Assembly: GCA_046347635.1 (NCBI GenBank)
Contig: JAXMFT010000006.1
Location: 1-64,000, forward strand
DNA: 64,000 nucleotides
Direction: 5' to 3'
DNA from: JAGVSZ01 sp019137045
Lineage (GTDB): Bacteria; Pseudomonadota; Gammaproteobacteria; Burkholderiales; SG8-39
Every line of letters begins with the position of its first letter. Position 1 is the stretch's first letter. The notes below the pieces were generated by a model. It did not search any database. It had not been told where the DNA came from and worked only from the letters and a program-made list of their open reading frames with translations. The position numbers were made by a program, and so were the translations under genes. Positions 34,458-43,591 of this stretch are shown in pieces.

Positions 34458-35750
34458 CTACTCCGATGCCTTGTGCGATTCGCCGGTCATGACGATGCGC
34501 GCGACGCGCGCGAAGGTGAGGTAGGACCATGCCCAGTCGGCGAACACCATGAGCCGGTTGCGGAACCCGATCAGGAAGAAGATGTGGACGAAGAGCCAGA
34601 ACAGCCACGCCGGCAGGCCCCAGAAGCGGAACGGTCCGATCACCGCGATCCCGGAATTGCGGCCGATCGTCGCGAGCGACCCGTAGTCGATGTAGCGGAA
34701 CGCCCGCCCCGGGCGCCCTGCGATCCGCGCGAGGATGTTGCGTGCCGCACGACGACCCATTTGCTTCGCCGCCGGCGCGATGCCGGGAACGGGCTTGCCG
34801 CCGCTCGCGACGGTGGCGAGGTCGCCGATCACGAACGCGTGCGGATGGTCCGGGACCGAGAGATCGGGCCCGACCGCCACGCGACCGGCGCGATCGAGCG
34901 GCACGCCCAGGGTGCGCGCGAGCGGCGAGGCGGCGATGCCGGCCGCCCAGACCACCGTGCCGGCGGCGAGGCGCTGGTCGCCGAGCCACACGCCGTCGTC
35001 GTCGATCCGCGTCACGCGCGTCTCGGTCCGCACCTCGACGCCGAGGCGCTCGAGCTGGCGCCGAGCCTTTTCGGACAGCTCCTCCGGGTAGGTCGGAAGC
35101 ACGCGCCGGGTCGCCTCGATCAGCGTGACGTGCGCAGTGCGCGAGTCGATGCGCCGGAACTCGTCGCGCAGCGTGTGGCGCGCGATCTCCGCAAGCGTGC
35201 CGGCGAGCTCGACGCCGGTCGCGCCGCCGCCCACCACGACGAAGTCGAGCAGGCGTCGCTGCGCCGCCGGATCGGTGGCGCGCTCGGCGCGCTCGTACGC
35301 GAGCAGGATCTGGCGGCGGATCTCCATCGCGTCGTCGAGCGTCTTCAGCCCGGGCGCGAAGCGCGCCCACTCGTCGTGCCCGAAGTAGCTGTGCGTCGCC
35401 CCGGTGGCGACGATCAGGTAGTCGTACGCAAGCGCGGCGCCGTCGTCGAGCACGACGCGCTTCCCCGCGAGGTCGACGGCACGCGCCTCGGCGAGCAGGG
35501 TGGTCACGTTGCGCTGGCGGCGGAAGATGTGCCGGATCGGCGCCGCGATCGCCACCGACGCGAGCCCGGCGGTCGCGACCTGGTAGAGCAGCGGCTGGAA
35601 GAGGTGGTGGTTCTCCCGGTCGATCAGGGTGACGCGCACGTCCTCGCCGGCGAAGGTCTTCGCCGCGGCGAGGCCGCCGAAGCCGCAGCCGAGGATGACC
35701 ACGTGCGGCGCGGGAGACAACGGAGCGGTCACGCCCACAGCTTTGCACAA
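34458..35750 (-). CDS. Type II NADH dehydrogenase (NDH-2)
   Basis: The 430-residue flavoprotein has an FAD dinucleotide motif (VVILGCGFGGLAAAK near residue 18), the second NAD-binding motif (LDFVVVGGGATGVELAGTLAE near 165), a conserved AAQ-type quinone-site region here reading IAPAAKQMGRRAA, and a C-terminal membrane anchor (LPAWLFWLFVHIFFLIGF). It would pass electrons from NADH to quinone without proton pumping. ATG 35750 gives a short atypical lead; a GTG about six codons in is an alternative start. Confidence 0.93.
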   Translation of the reverse strand: MCKAVGVTAPLSPAPHVVILGCGFGGLAAAKTFAGEDVRVTLIDRENHHLFQPLLYQVATAGLASVAIAAPIRHIFRRQRNVTTLLAEARAVDLAGKRVVLDDGAALAYDYLIVATGATHSYFGHDEWARFAPGLKTLDDAMEIRRQILLAYERAERATDPAAQRRLLDFVVVGGGATGVELAGTLAEIARHTLRDEFRRIDSRTAHVTLIEATRRVLPTYPEELSEKARRQLERLGVEVRTETRVTRIDDDGVWLGDQRLAAGTVVWAAGIAASPLARTLGVPLDRAGRVAVGPDLSVPDHPHAFVIGDLATVASGGKPVPGIAPAAKQMGRRAARNILARIAGRPGRAFRYIDYGSLATIGRNSGIAVIGPFRFWGLPAWLFWLFVHIFFLIGFRNRLMVFADWAWSYLTFARVARIVMTGESHKASE

Positions 35751-35841
35751 CTTTACCCGGCCGAGAAATCCATGTTACGTCTCCCCGCCACACTGCGCCC
35801 CATCGCCTGCCCTCGCAGGCGCACCTGACAAGGAGCAAGGC

Positions 35842-36396
<555 letters not shown>

Positions 36397-36446
36397 CCGC
36401 CCCCTCTCCGCCCGGCGTGGTCCCCCTAGCGTCGGGCGGCGTCCCC

Positions 36447-36468
36447 GCCGCGGCCTCCGGGCCGCGGC
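36447..36468 (+). terminator. Possible terminator between the Spy-like and regulator genes
   Basis: GCCGCGGCC (36447-36455) and GGCCGCGGC (36460-36468) form a perfect 9-bp stem with loop TCCG, followed by ATTTCCCT. The T-run is weak, so this may only attenuate read-through into the two-component genes. Confidence 0.45.
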
Positions 36469-36509
36469 ATTTCCCTCTGGCGAGCGCGCCGGCACGGGAT
36501 AATCGCCCC

Positions 36510-37208
36510 ATGACCGAACGCATCCTCATGATCGAGGACGATGCGCGCCTGGCGGGCATGGTGCGCGAGTACCTCGCCGGCGCGGGATTCCGCGTCAGCG
36601 TTCGCGGGTCCGCGGGCGAGGGGCTGGCAGCGCTCGCCCGCGAGCCCTTCGATGCGCTCGTGCTCGACGTGATGCTGCCCGACATCGACGGCTTCGAGGT
36701 CTGCCGGCGCGTGCGCTCGTCCTCGGACGTGCCGATCCTCATGCTGACGGCGCGCGGCGAACCGACCGACCGGATCGTCGGGCTCGAGCTCGGCGCCGAC
36801 GACTACCTGCCCAAGCCTTTCGAGCCGCGCGAGCTCCTCGCACGGCTGCGCGCGATCTTGCGCAGGCGCGGCGCGCCGGAGAAGCGCGCGGGGACGCTGC
36901 GCTTCGGCCGGCTCGAGATCGACCGTGACGCGCGCGCGGTGCGGCTCGACGGCGCGGAGCGCGCGCTCACGAGCTACCAGTTCGCGCTCCTCGTCGCCAT
37001 GGCGGAGCACGCCGGCAAGGTGCTCACGCGCGAGACGCTGATGGACCTCGTGAAGGGCGAGCCGCTCGAAGCGTTCGACCGCTCGATCGACGTGCACGTC
37101 TCGCGCATCCGCGCGGCGATCGAGGACGATCCGAAGCAGCCGCGCCGCATCATCACGGTGCGCGGCGCCGGCTACGTCTTCGCGAAGCTCCAGGACGCCG
37201 ACCGGTGA
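36510..37208 (+). CDS. OmpR-family response regulator (RstA-like)
   Basis: The 232-residue regulator has a receiver domain with phospho-acceptor Asp53 (LVLDVMLPDIDG), acidic pair E9/D10/D11 and Lys102 (LPKPFEP), then a winged-helix DNA-binding domain (FGRLEIDRDARAVRLDG to VRGAGYVFAKL). All active residues are present, unlike its partner kinase. The stop overlaps the kinase start by four bases. Confidence 0.95.
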   Translation: MTERILMIEDDARLAGMVREYLAGAGFRVSVRGSAGEGLAALAREPFDALVLDVMLPDIDGFEVCRRVRSSSDVPILMLTARGEPTDRIVGLELGADDYLPKPFEPRELLARLRAILRRRGAPEKRAGTLRFGRLEIDRDARAVRLDGAERALTSYQFALLVAMAEHAGKVLTRETLMDLVKGEPLEAFDRSIDVHVSRIRAAIEDDPKQPRRIITVRGAGYVFAKLQDADR

Positions 37209-38455
37209 GGCACCTCTACCTCAAGCTCTATCTCACGGTCGTCGCGAGCCTCGTGGCGTTCGTGCTCGCGGCGGGGTTCCTCTGGCGCCAGCTCGTCGAC
37301 GCCTCGCCTCCGCCCGGCCTCGACCTCGCGGCCGAGGTCGCGCAGGGCGCCCTGCCCCCGGCGAGCGAGCCGCGCGCCGCCCAGCAGGCCGCGCTCGAGC
37401 GGCTCGCGGCGAATCGGCGCATCAACATCGCGCTATACGAGCCCGACGGGACGCGCATCGCGCAGGTGGGACCCGACGTGCTCGCGCGGCGCGAGGGCGC
37501 GCGCAGCGCGCGCGGCCCCTGGCACCCCGGCCGCGTCTGGACCCTCGAGCTGCCCGACGGCCGGTGGCTCGCCGCGCGCCTGCCGCGGCGCGAGCGGCCG
37601 CCGTACGCCCCGTGGAGCCTCTTCTTCACGCTCGGCCTGATCGCGCTCGGCGTCGCGGTGGGCGCCTACCCGGTCGTGCGCGGCGCGACGCGCCGCCTCG
37701 AGCGGCTGCGCGCGAGCGTCGATGCGCTCGGCAGCGGCGACCTCGGCACGCGCGTGACGGTGGAAGGCCGGGACGAGGTCGCCGCGCTCGCGGCGAGCTT
37801 CAACCGCTCGGCGGCGCGGATCGAGGCGCTGGTGGGCGCACACAAGACGCTGCTCGCGAACGCCTCCCGCGAGCGCCGCTCGCCGCTGGCCCGCATCCGC
37901 ATGGCGATCGAGCTCCTGAAGGCCGAGGCCGACCCGGCCCTGCGTGCGGAGCTCGCGCGCGACGTCGCCGAGCTCGACGCGCTGGTCGACGAGATCCTCA
38001 CCGCGAGCCGGCTCGATGCGCTGGCCCAGCTCGAGACGCGCGAGGCCGTCGACCTCCTCGCGCTTGCCGCCGAGGAGTGCGCCCGCGTCGGCGCGACGCT
38101 CGACGGCGCGCCGACCACGATCCACGGCGATCCGCGCCTGCTGCGGCGGCTGGTGCGCAACCTGCTCGCGAACGCACGGCGCCACGGCGCCGGCTCGCCC
38201 GTCGAAGTGACGCTCGCCGCGCACGCGGGCGCGGCGGTGCTGCGCGTCTGCGACCGCGGGCCGGGCGTGCCGGAGGCCGAGCGCGAGCGGATCTTCGAGC
38301 CGTTCTATCGCCCGGCCGGGACGCGCGAGCCCGACGGTGGTGCCGGACTCGGCCTCGCGCTCGTGCGCCAGATCGCGCGCAGGCACGGCGGCGATGCCCG
38401 CTGCACGCCGCGCGACGGCGGCGGCAGCTGCTTCGAGACGACGCTCGCGTCCTAG
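37205..38455 (+). CDS. Sensor histidine kinase with the phospho-acceptor His replaced by Arg
   Basis: The 416-residue protein has an N-terminal membrane helix (about 7-27), a periplasmic domain, a second helix (about 137-158), a HAMP region and an ATPase domain with N-box NLLANARRHG, G1 DRGPGVPEAERERIFEPFY and G2 GAGLGLALVRQIARRHGG. The H-box reads ASRERRSPLARIRMAIEL, where family members read ASHELRSPLARIR. Arg222 (codon CGC at 37868-37870) replaces the phosphorylated His and Arg224 replaces Leu. Autophosphorylation should be impossible unless another His serves. Everything else looks intact. Confidence 0.93.
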   Translation: MRHLYLKLYLTVVASLVAFVLAAGFLWRQLVDASPPPGLDLAAEVAQGALPPASEPRAAQQAALERLAANRRINIALYEPDGTRIAQVGPDVLARREGARSARGPWHPGRVWTLELPDGRWLAARLPRRERPPYAPWSLFFTLGLIALGVAVGAYPVVRGATRRLERLRASVDALGSGDLGTRVTVEGRDEVAALAASFNRSAARIEALVGAHKTLLANASRERRSPLARIRMAIELLKAEADPALRAELARDVAELDALVDEILTASRLDALAQLETREAVDLLALAAEECARVGATLDGAPTTIHGDPRLLRRLVRNLLANARRHGAGSPVEVTLAAHAGAAVLRVCDRGPGVPEAERERIFEPFYRPAGTREPDGGAGLGLALVRQIARRHGGDARCTPRDGGGSCFETTLAS

Positions 38456-39969
38456 GTGCCGACGCTCTCGTCCCAGGTCCCGGCGCTCGCGTCCCCGGTC
38501 CCACGCAGCGCGGGCGCCGCCTCCGGATAGAGCCGCTCGAGCAGCGCCAGCGCCGCGGTGCGCAGCTCGCCGCGGAGCGCGACGCCCAACCGCTCGGCGT
38601 CGCAATCGCCCGCACGCTCCGCCCAGATTCCGCGCAGCGCATCGCGGCGCGACGCGACCACCTCCGCGACCGCGTCCTTCCAGTGCGCCGGGTGCTCGCC
38701 CTGCGTCCATTCCCCGCGGCCGCGGCCGTAGTGCGCGACGGCGAGGTAGCGCAGCAGCGCAGAGGCGAAGAATCCGTCGAGAAACTCGTCGCTCCAGCGC
38801 ACCAGCGACGCCTCGGTGCCGCGCACGACGTTGTAGCCGCGCGCGATGCCGGCGGCACCGAGAGCGCCGAGCACGCCGCCCGCGAGCAGCCCCGCCCCGA
38901 AGGTGAGGCCCCCGGTCGCGAGGTCCGCCTTGAGCCCGGTCAGCGCCCCGGTGACCAGCCCGCCGAGCACCGCCGCCTTGCCCTCGCTCGCTCGCGCCTG
39001 CACGGCGAAATCGTCGGCGAGCCGCGCCAGCACCTCGCCCGCGGCCCGGCCCTCGAGCGCGTGGAGCTCGATCAGGCGATCGGTGGCGGCGCGCACGTCG
39101 GCGTCGAGTCGCTCGGCGAGCCGCTGCATCGCCACGTCCTTCGCGGTCGGCTCGCCCTCGCGCCCAAGGCCGAGCGCCACGGCGACTTCGCGCAGCGCGG
39201 CGCGCACGCTCCGGTCGGCGACCGGCTCCCGGTCGCACGCGGCGCGTGCGAGCTGCAGCGCGAGCTCCCCCATCGCCGCCTCGAACGTCGCCATGCGCCG
39301 CGCACGCCAGGCCGCGCCCAGGCGCGCGAACGCCGCGCGCTTCGTCTCCGGAAGGACTGCGGCGACCGCCGTGAAGAGCGCGAGCTCCTGCACCCAGCAG
39401 CGCGCGAACGCGTCGAGCGTGAGCACGGTCCGCACCACCGGATGGGAGGCGAGGTGCCGGCGCCAGCGCGCCTCCTCGGCCTGCTCGTCCGCACGCGGGC
39501 GCGGGGCGCCGACCTGGTTGAGCAGGACGATCGCCGGCTTGCCGATCCACTCGAGGATCTCCATCTCGGGCGCGACGTAGCCGGCGTCGCCGGGATTCTC
39601 CGTAGCGTTCACGAGGTACAGCACCGCGTCGGCGTGCTCGCGCACGTTGCGCACCGCCTCCTGGCTGGACCAGAACGGGCGGTCGCGCCAGCGGTCCCAC
39701 ACCTGCGACAGGAACCAGCCGATCGGGTTGCCGGCCTGGCGCAGACGCTTCACGAGCCGCACGCTGTCGCCAAAGCCGGGGGTGTCCCACAGCGCGAGGA
39801 CGTCGCCGGCGGGCGTGTCGATCAGGGTGTGCGCTTCCGCGACGGCGGTGACGTGCGGCGCGTCGCGCACCTCCCCGATCGGCCGCGCGAGCAGCGTGCG
39901 GGCGAGCGTAGTCTTGCCCACGTTGGTGTGGGAGATGAGGCTCAGGCTGACGCGCTCCGCGTCGCTCAT
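38452..39969 (-). CDS. GTPase with DUF3482 domain
   Basis: The 505-residue protein has an N-terminal GTPase domain: P-loop SHTNVGKTTL (residues 13-22; the usual first Gly is Ser), switch-2 DTPGFGDSVRL and a degenerate base-recognition segment (AIVLLNQVG instead of NKxD). The C-terminal DUF3482 region is helical, with a Gly/Ala-rich segment near 340-390 (LGGLVTGALTGLKADLATGG, GGVLGALGAAGIARG) that may associate with membranes. ATG 39969 overlaps the stop of the DUF2868 gene. The pair is probably one functional unit of unknown role. Confidence 0.88.
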   Translation of the reverse strand: MSDAERVSLSLISHTNVGKTTLARTLLARPIGEVRDAPHVTAVAEAHTLIDTPAGDVLALWDTPGFGDSVRLVKRLRQAGNPIGWFLSQVWDRWRDRPFWSSQEAVRNVREHADAVLYLVNATENPGDAGYVAPEMEILEWIGKPAIVLLNQVGAPRPRADEQAEEARWRRHLASHPVVRTVLTLDAFARCWVQELALFTAVAAVLPETKRAAFARLGAAWRARRMATFEAAMGELALQLARAACDREPVADRSVRAALREVAVALGLGREGEPTAKDVAMQRLAERLDADVRAATDRLIELHALEGRAAGEVLARLADDFAVQARASEGKAAVLGGLVTGALTGLKADLATGGLTFGAGLLAGGVLGALGAAGIARGYNVVRGTEASLVRWSDEFLDGFFASALLRYLAVAHYGRGRGEWTQGEHPAHWKDAVAEVVASRRDALRGIWAERAGDCDAERLGVALRGELRTAALALLERLYPEAAPALRGTGDASAGTWDESVGT

Positions 39970-41438
39970 GCCGCGGCGCGCGCGCGGCGCTCGATCGCCT
40001 CGTTCAGCTCCGCTTCGGCGATTGCGAGCTCCGGCTGCTCGAGGTCGGCGAAGACGAGGCCGACGCCGCGCTCCCCGGCGAGCGTGCGCCAGCCTTCGCG
40101 CCGCTTCGTGAGCCGCAGCGAGTCGGCCGGAAAACGCGCGCGGAATCCCGCTTCGTCGGCGAGCGCGAGGAGCGGCGCGCGCGCCCCGGCGCCGGCGAGC
40201 AGCGCGGCGAGGAGCGCCCCGTGGTTCTCCGGCTCGGGCGTGGCGGCGAAATTGAAGACGACGAGCACGAGCGCGAGCGGGCCGTCCGGCGCGAGGTCGC
40301 GCGGCAGCGCGTCCTCGCCTCCCCACGCTACGGCCGGCGCGATGGACACCTCCACGCGCCCGCCGAACACCCGTCGCAGCACCGCCTCCAGCCCGAGCGT
40401 CGCCTGGGGCGAGAGCTGGTAGCTGTAGGGGACCACCCGCACCCGCGCCGTCTCGCCGGTGACCAGGCGGCCCAGGCGCTGGAAGTACGCCTCGTCGAGC
40501 GGCACCGGCAGCGCGCGCGCCAGCCGCCGCGCCGACCAGCCGGTGCCGAGGGCGAGCAGGGCGCGCGGCACGAGCACGACCAGCGCGAGCGTGACGGCGT
40601 AGAGGTGGATCCACGGTGCCGCGTTCTCGCCCGTGCCGCCCGCGCCGAGGCGCATCGCTTCCAGCCGCGCCGAGTCGGGGAGCTCGATGCCGGTCAGCGC
40701 GGCCGCGGGGCCGAGCACGAAGCCGAGCACGCGCTCGATCGTCCCTGGGTCGAGGAACGTGCTCTCCCAGCCGGCGCGATACTCGAGCACGAGGCCGCGC
40801 ACGTAGAGGCCGGCGACCGCGCCGAGCGCGAAGGCGAACGCGGCGCGGTGCAGGACGGCGGCGACGCGGGCGGCGTGCAGCCGGGCACCGACCCGCGCCC
40901 AGCCCTGCGCGAAGCCGGCGAGCACGCCGCCGAGCCGCGCGTCGCGCGCGGCGTCGGCGAGCGCCGGAGCGCCGCGCGCGAGCCGGGTCAGCGCGCCGCC
41001 GATCGGCCCGACCTTCTGGTCCTCGCGGCGCACCGCGCCCCATGTACCGTGGAGCAGGATGCCCGCGTAGACGAGCAGGTTCCACGCGAGGATCCCGATG
41101 AGCGGGAAAGCGAGGACGTTGACCCGCTGCGGCGCGCCGATCCGGTCCACCGCCGCGCCCGCGACGAACGCGGCGAGGACGAGGGCCGTCCCCACCCACG
41201 GGCGCCAGGTGGCCGCGCGCAGCGCGCGCCGGATGCCCGGATGCGCTTCGGCGAGCCGCTCGACCGCGAGCGCCGCGCGCCGCGCGATGAAGCGCTCCGG
41301 CGGCGCCCCCGCTCCGACCACCTCCGCCGCGGCGCGGCTCGCCCACGCGCGATCCTCGTCGGACCACAGCGCGCGGCCGGTCTCGGTGGTCTCGAGGGCG
41401 CGAACGAGCACGACCTCGCGGGCGGCGGCTTCGTTCAT
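39966..41438 (-). CDS. DUF2868 membrane protein
   Basis: The 490-residue protein has four or so membrane segments (for example ALVLAAFVAGAAVDRI, FPLIGILAWNLLVYAGILL, AFAFALGAVAGLYVRGLVL, HLYAVTLALVVLVPRALLAL) and a long C-terminal cytoplasmic domain. The arrangement fits DUF2868. It is translationally coupled to the DUF3482 GTPase gene, suggesting a membrane receptor and GTPase pair. Function unknown in the family as far as I know. Confidence 0.85.
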   Translation of the reverse strand: MNEAAAREVVLVRALETTETGRALWSDEDRAWASRAAAEVVGAGAPPERFIARRAALAVERLAEAHPGIRRALRAATWRPWVGTALVLAAFVAGAAVDRIGAPQRVNVLAFPLIGILAWNLLVYAGILLHGTWGAVRREDQKVGPIGGALTRLARGAPALADAARDARLGGVLAGFAQGWARVGARLHAARVAAVLHRAAFAFALGAVAGLYVRGLVLEYRAGWESTFLDPGTIERVLGFVLGPAAALTGIELPDSARLEAMRLGAGGTGENAAPWIHLYAVTLALVVLVPRALLALGTGWSARRLARALPVPLDEAYFQRLGRLVTGETARVRVVPYSYQLSPQATLGLEAVLRRVFGGRVEVSIAPAVAWGGEDALPRDLAPDGPLALVLVVFNFAATPEPENHGALLAALLAGAGARAPLLALADEAGFRARFPADSLRLTKRREGWRTLAGERGVGLVFADLEQPELAIAEAELNEAIERRARAAA

Positions 41439-41490
41439 GCGTGGCGGGGCCCGCGCGCGGGACGCGGGCTATTGCCCGGACTGCGGCCGG

Positions 41491-41646
41491 CTACCGCTCG
41501 GCCTGCACTGCGGCGGTGTTGATGACCGTTGCCCACTGCGCGCTCCCGCCGGCGAGGAACTGGGCGAACTGCTCGGGCGCACGGCCGACCGGGTCGACGC
41601 TCGGCTGCGCGGCGCATGCGGCGAGCATGCGAAGTGGTCGGACCAT
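41491..41646 (-). pseudogene. Remnant of a TctC/Bug-family solute-binding protein
   Basis: A 51-codon frame with AGGAGG eight bases before its ATG ends with DPVGRAPEQFAQFLAGGSAQ, then W, VINTAAVQAER. This matches the C-terminal helices of tripartite tricarboxylate transporter binding proteins (PVG-x-TPEQFAAFL, W-x-x-V-x-x-AGI). About 270 residues are missing upstream, so this is a deletion remnant even though a start and ribosome-binding site are present. Confidence 0.55.
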
Positions 41647-41704
41647 CGGTCATCCTCCTCGGGCGGATTATGCGCTTGCCGTCGTGCCCGTTCGTCCGAC
41701 GAGG

Positions 41705-42799
41705 TCAGACGTTGAACCGGAAGTGCATGACATCCCCATCGTGCACGACGTATTCCTTGCCCTCCACGCGCATCCTTCCGGCTTCCTTCGCGCCGACCTC
41801 GCCCTTGTTGGCGATGTAGTCGTCGAACGGGATCACCTCGGCGCGGATGAAGCCGCGCTCGAAGTCGGTGTGGATCACCCCCGCGGCCTGCGGCGCGGTG
41901 GCGCCGACCTCGACCGTCCAGGCGCGCACTTCCTTCGGGCCCGCGGTGAAGTAGGTCTGCAGGCCGAGCAGGGCGTAGCCCGCGCGAATGACGCGGTTCA
42001 AGCCCGGCTCGTGCATCCCCATGTCTTCCAGGAACACCGCCTTGTCCCCGTCGGACAGGTCGGCGATCTGCGCCTCGAGCGCGGCGCAGATCGGCACCAC
42101 CGGCGCGCCTTCCCGCGCCGCGTGCGCCTCGACCTGCGCGAGCAGCGGATTGTCGTGGAAACCGTGCTCGGCCACGTTGGCGACGTACATCGTGGGCTTC
42201 ATCGTGAGGAGGAACAGCGGGCGCAGGACGGCGAGCTCCTCCTTCGCGAGCTCCACCGTGCGCGCCGGCCTGGCCTCGTTCAGGACGGGCAATACCTTCT
42301 CGAGCACCGCGACCAGGCGCTGCGCCTCCTTGTCGCCGCCGGACTTCGCCACCTTCGCGTAGCGCGCGAGCTGCTTCTCGGCGGTCTGCAGGTCGGCGAG
42401 CGCGAGCTCGGTGTCGATCGTCTCGATGTCGGAGACCGGGTCGATCCTGCCCGCCACGTGCACGACGTTCGGGTCTTCGAAGCAGCGCACCACGTGCGCG
42501 ATCGCGTCGGTCTCGCGGATGTTCGCGAGAAACTGGTTGCCCAGCCCCTCGCCTTTGGAGGCGCCGGCGACCAGCCCGGCGATGTCGACGAACTCGACCG
42601 TGGCCGGGATGACTTTCTGCGGTTTCGCGATCGCCGCGAGCTGCGCGAGCCGCGGATCGGGCACCTCGACGATCCCGACATTGGGCTCGATGGTGCAGAA
42701 CGGGTAGTTCTCGGCCGCGATGCCGGCCTTGGTCAGCGCATTGAACAGGGTCGACTTGCCGACGTTCGGCAGGCCGACGATGCCGCATCTCAAACCCAC
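41705..42799 (-). CDS. ychF: Redox-regulated ATPase YchF (OLA1 family)
   Basis: The 364-residue Obg-family protein has P-loop GLPNVGKSTLFNALTKAG near residue 8, switch sequence FVDIAGLVAGASKGEGLGNQFL and a C-terminal TGS domain ending DVMHFRFNV. YchF proteins prefer ATP and bind ribosomes. The first codon is GTG at 42799, seven bases after the pth stop. The pairing with pth is standard. Confidence 0.97.
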   Translation of the reverse strand: MGLRCGIVGLPNVGKSTLFNALTKAGIAAENYPFCTIEPNVGIVEVPDPRLAQLAAIAKPQKVIPATVEFVDIAGLVAGASKGEGLGNQFLANIRETDAIAHVVRCFEDPNVVHVAGRIDPVSDIETIDTELALADLQTAEKQLARYAKVAKSGGDKEAQRLVAVLEKVLPVLNEARPARTVELAKEELAVLRPLFLLTMKPTMYVANVAEHGFHDNPLLAQVEAHAAREGAPVVPICAALEAQIADLSDGDKAVFLEDMGMHEPGLNRVIRAGYALLGLQTYFTAGPKEVRAWTVEVGATAPQAAGVIHTDFERGFIRAEVIPFDDYIANKGEVGAKEAGRMRVEGKEYVVHDGDVMHFRFNV

Positions 42800-42805
42800 T
42801 TCGGC

Positions 42806-43447
42806 TCACTCCTTCGGTGCGGGCGGCGGCTTCGGCGCGGGGGTTTCGCCCGTTGCCTTCTCCGCGGCCTCCTTGTCCGCACGGTGCAGCGTCTGCATCG
42901 CGCCCTGCATGTCGCCGGCCAGCACGAGCGGCATCACCTCCAGCCCGCGCGCGAGCGCGGCCTCGATCAGCGGACGCTCAACCGGGGCCGGCGCGTTGAG
43001 CACGTAGTCCGCGACGACGTTGCGATCGCCGGGGTGACCGATCCCGATGCGCAGGCGCCAGAACCCCTGCGTACCGAGCTGCGCCTGGATGTCCTTCAGG
43101 CCGTTGTGCCCGGCCACGCCGCCGCCGAGCTTCATCTTCGCCGTCCCCGGCGGAAAATCGAGCTCGTCGTGCACCACGAGTATTTCCTCGGGTGCGATCT
43201 TGTAGAAGCGCGCGAGGCCGCCGACGCTCCGGCCGGACAGGTTCATGTACGTCTGCGGCTCGCACAGCCACACGTCGCCGGCGGCTGCCGCAATCCGGGC
43301 CACGAGCGCCTGGTGCCGCGCGTCCTTCGCGAGCACCGCGCCGTGCGCGGCCGCGAGCCGGTCCACCAGCCAGAAGCCGACGTTGTGCCGGTCGCGCGCG
43401 TGGCCGCGCCCGGGGTTGCCGAGGCCGACGATCAGTCGAATGGCCAT
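42806..43447 (-). CDS. pth: Peptidyl-tRNA hydrolase
   Basis: The 213-residue enzyme has GLGNPGRGHARDRHNVGFW with the catalytic His, QTYMNLSGRSVGGLARFY, VVHDELDFPPGTAKMKLGGG and GHNGLKDIQAQLGTQGFWRL. It recycles peptidyl-tRNA dropped from ribosomes. An Ala/Pro-rich tail extends it by about 15 residues beyond E. coli Pth. It lies downstream of rplY in the usual order. Confidence 0.97.
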   Translation of the reverse strand: MAIRLIVGLGNPGRGHARDRHNVGFWLVDRLAAAHGAVLAKDARHQALVARIAAAAGDVWLCEPQTYMNLSGRSVGGLARFYKIAPEEILVVHDELDFPPGTAKMKLGGGVAGHNGLKDIQAQLGTQGFWRLRIGIGHPGDRNVVADYVLNAPAPVERPLIEAALARGLEVMPLVLAGDMQGAMQTLHRADKEAAEKATGETPAPKPPPAPKE

Positions 43448-43464
43448 TTGCTCGGGTGGGCGGT

Positions 43465-43490
43465 CCCTCTCCCCGGTTCCGGGGAGAGGG
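43465..43490. repeat. REP-like palindrome between pth and rplY
   Basis: CCCTCTCCCCGG (43465-43476) and CCGGGGAGAGGG (43479-43490) are perfect 12-bp complements around TT, followed by GGCGGGGTGAGGGGG. This wording resembles dispersed intergenic palindromes seen in many proteobacteria. It may act in RNA stability or be a mobile relic. Dispersed copies cannot be shown from this window. Confidence 0.7.
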
Positions 43491-43591
43491 GGCGGGGTGA
43501 GGGGGCAGCGCGCCGATTGGGTGCTGCGCGAGGTGCGCGGTCGGCAGCGGCGCGACGGTCGCCCGCCGCGCCCCCGCGTCCGGGCGCCGCC

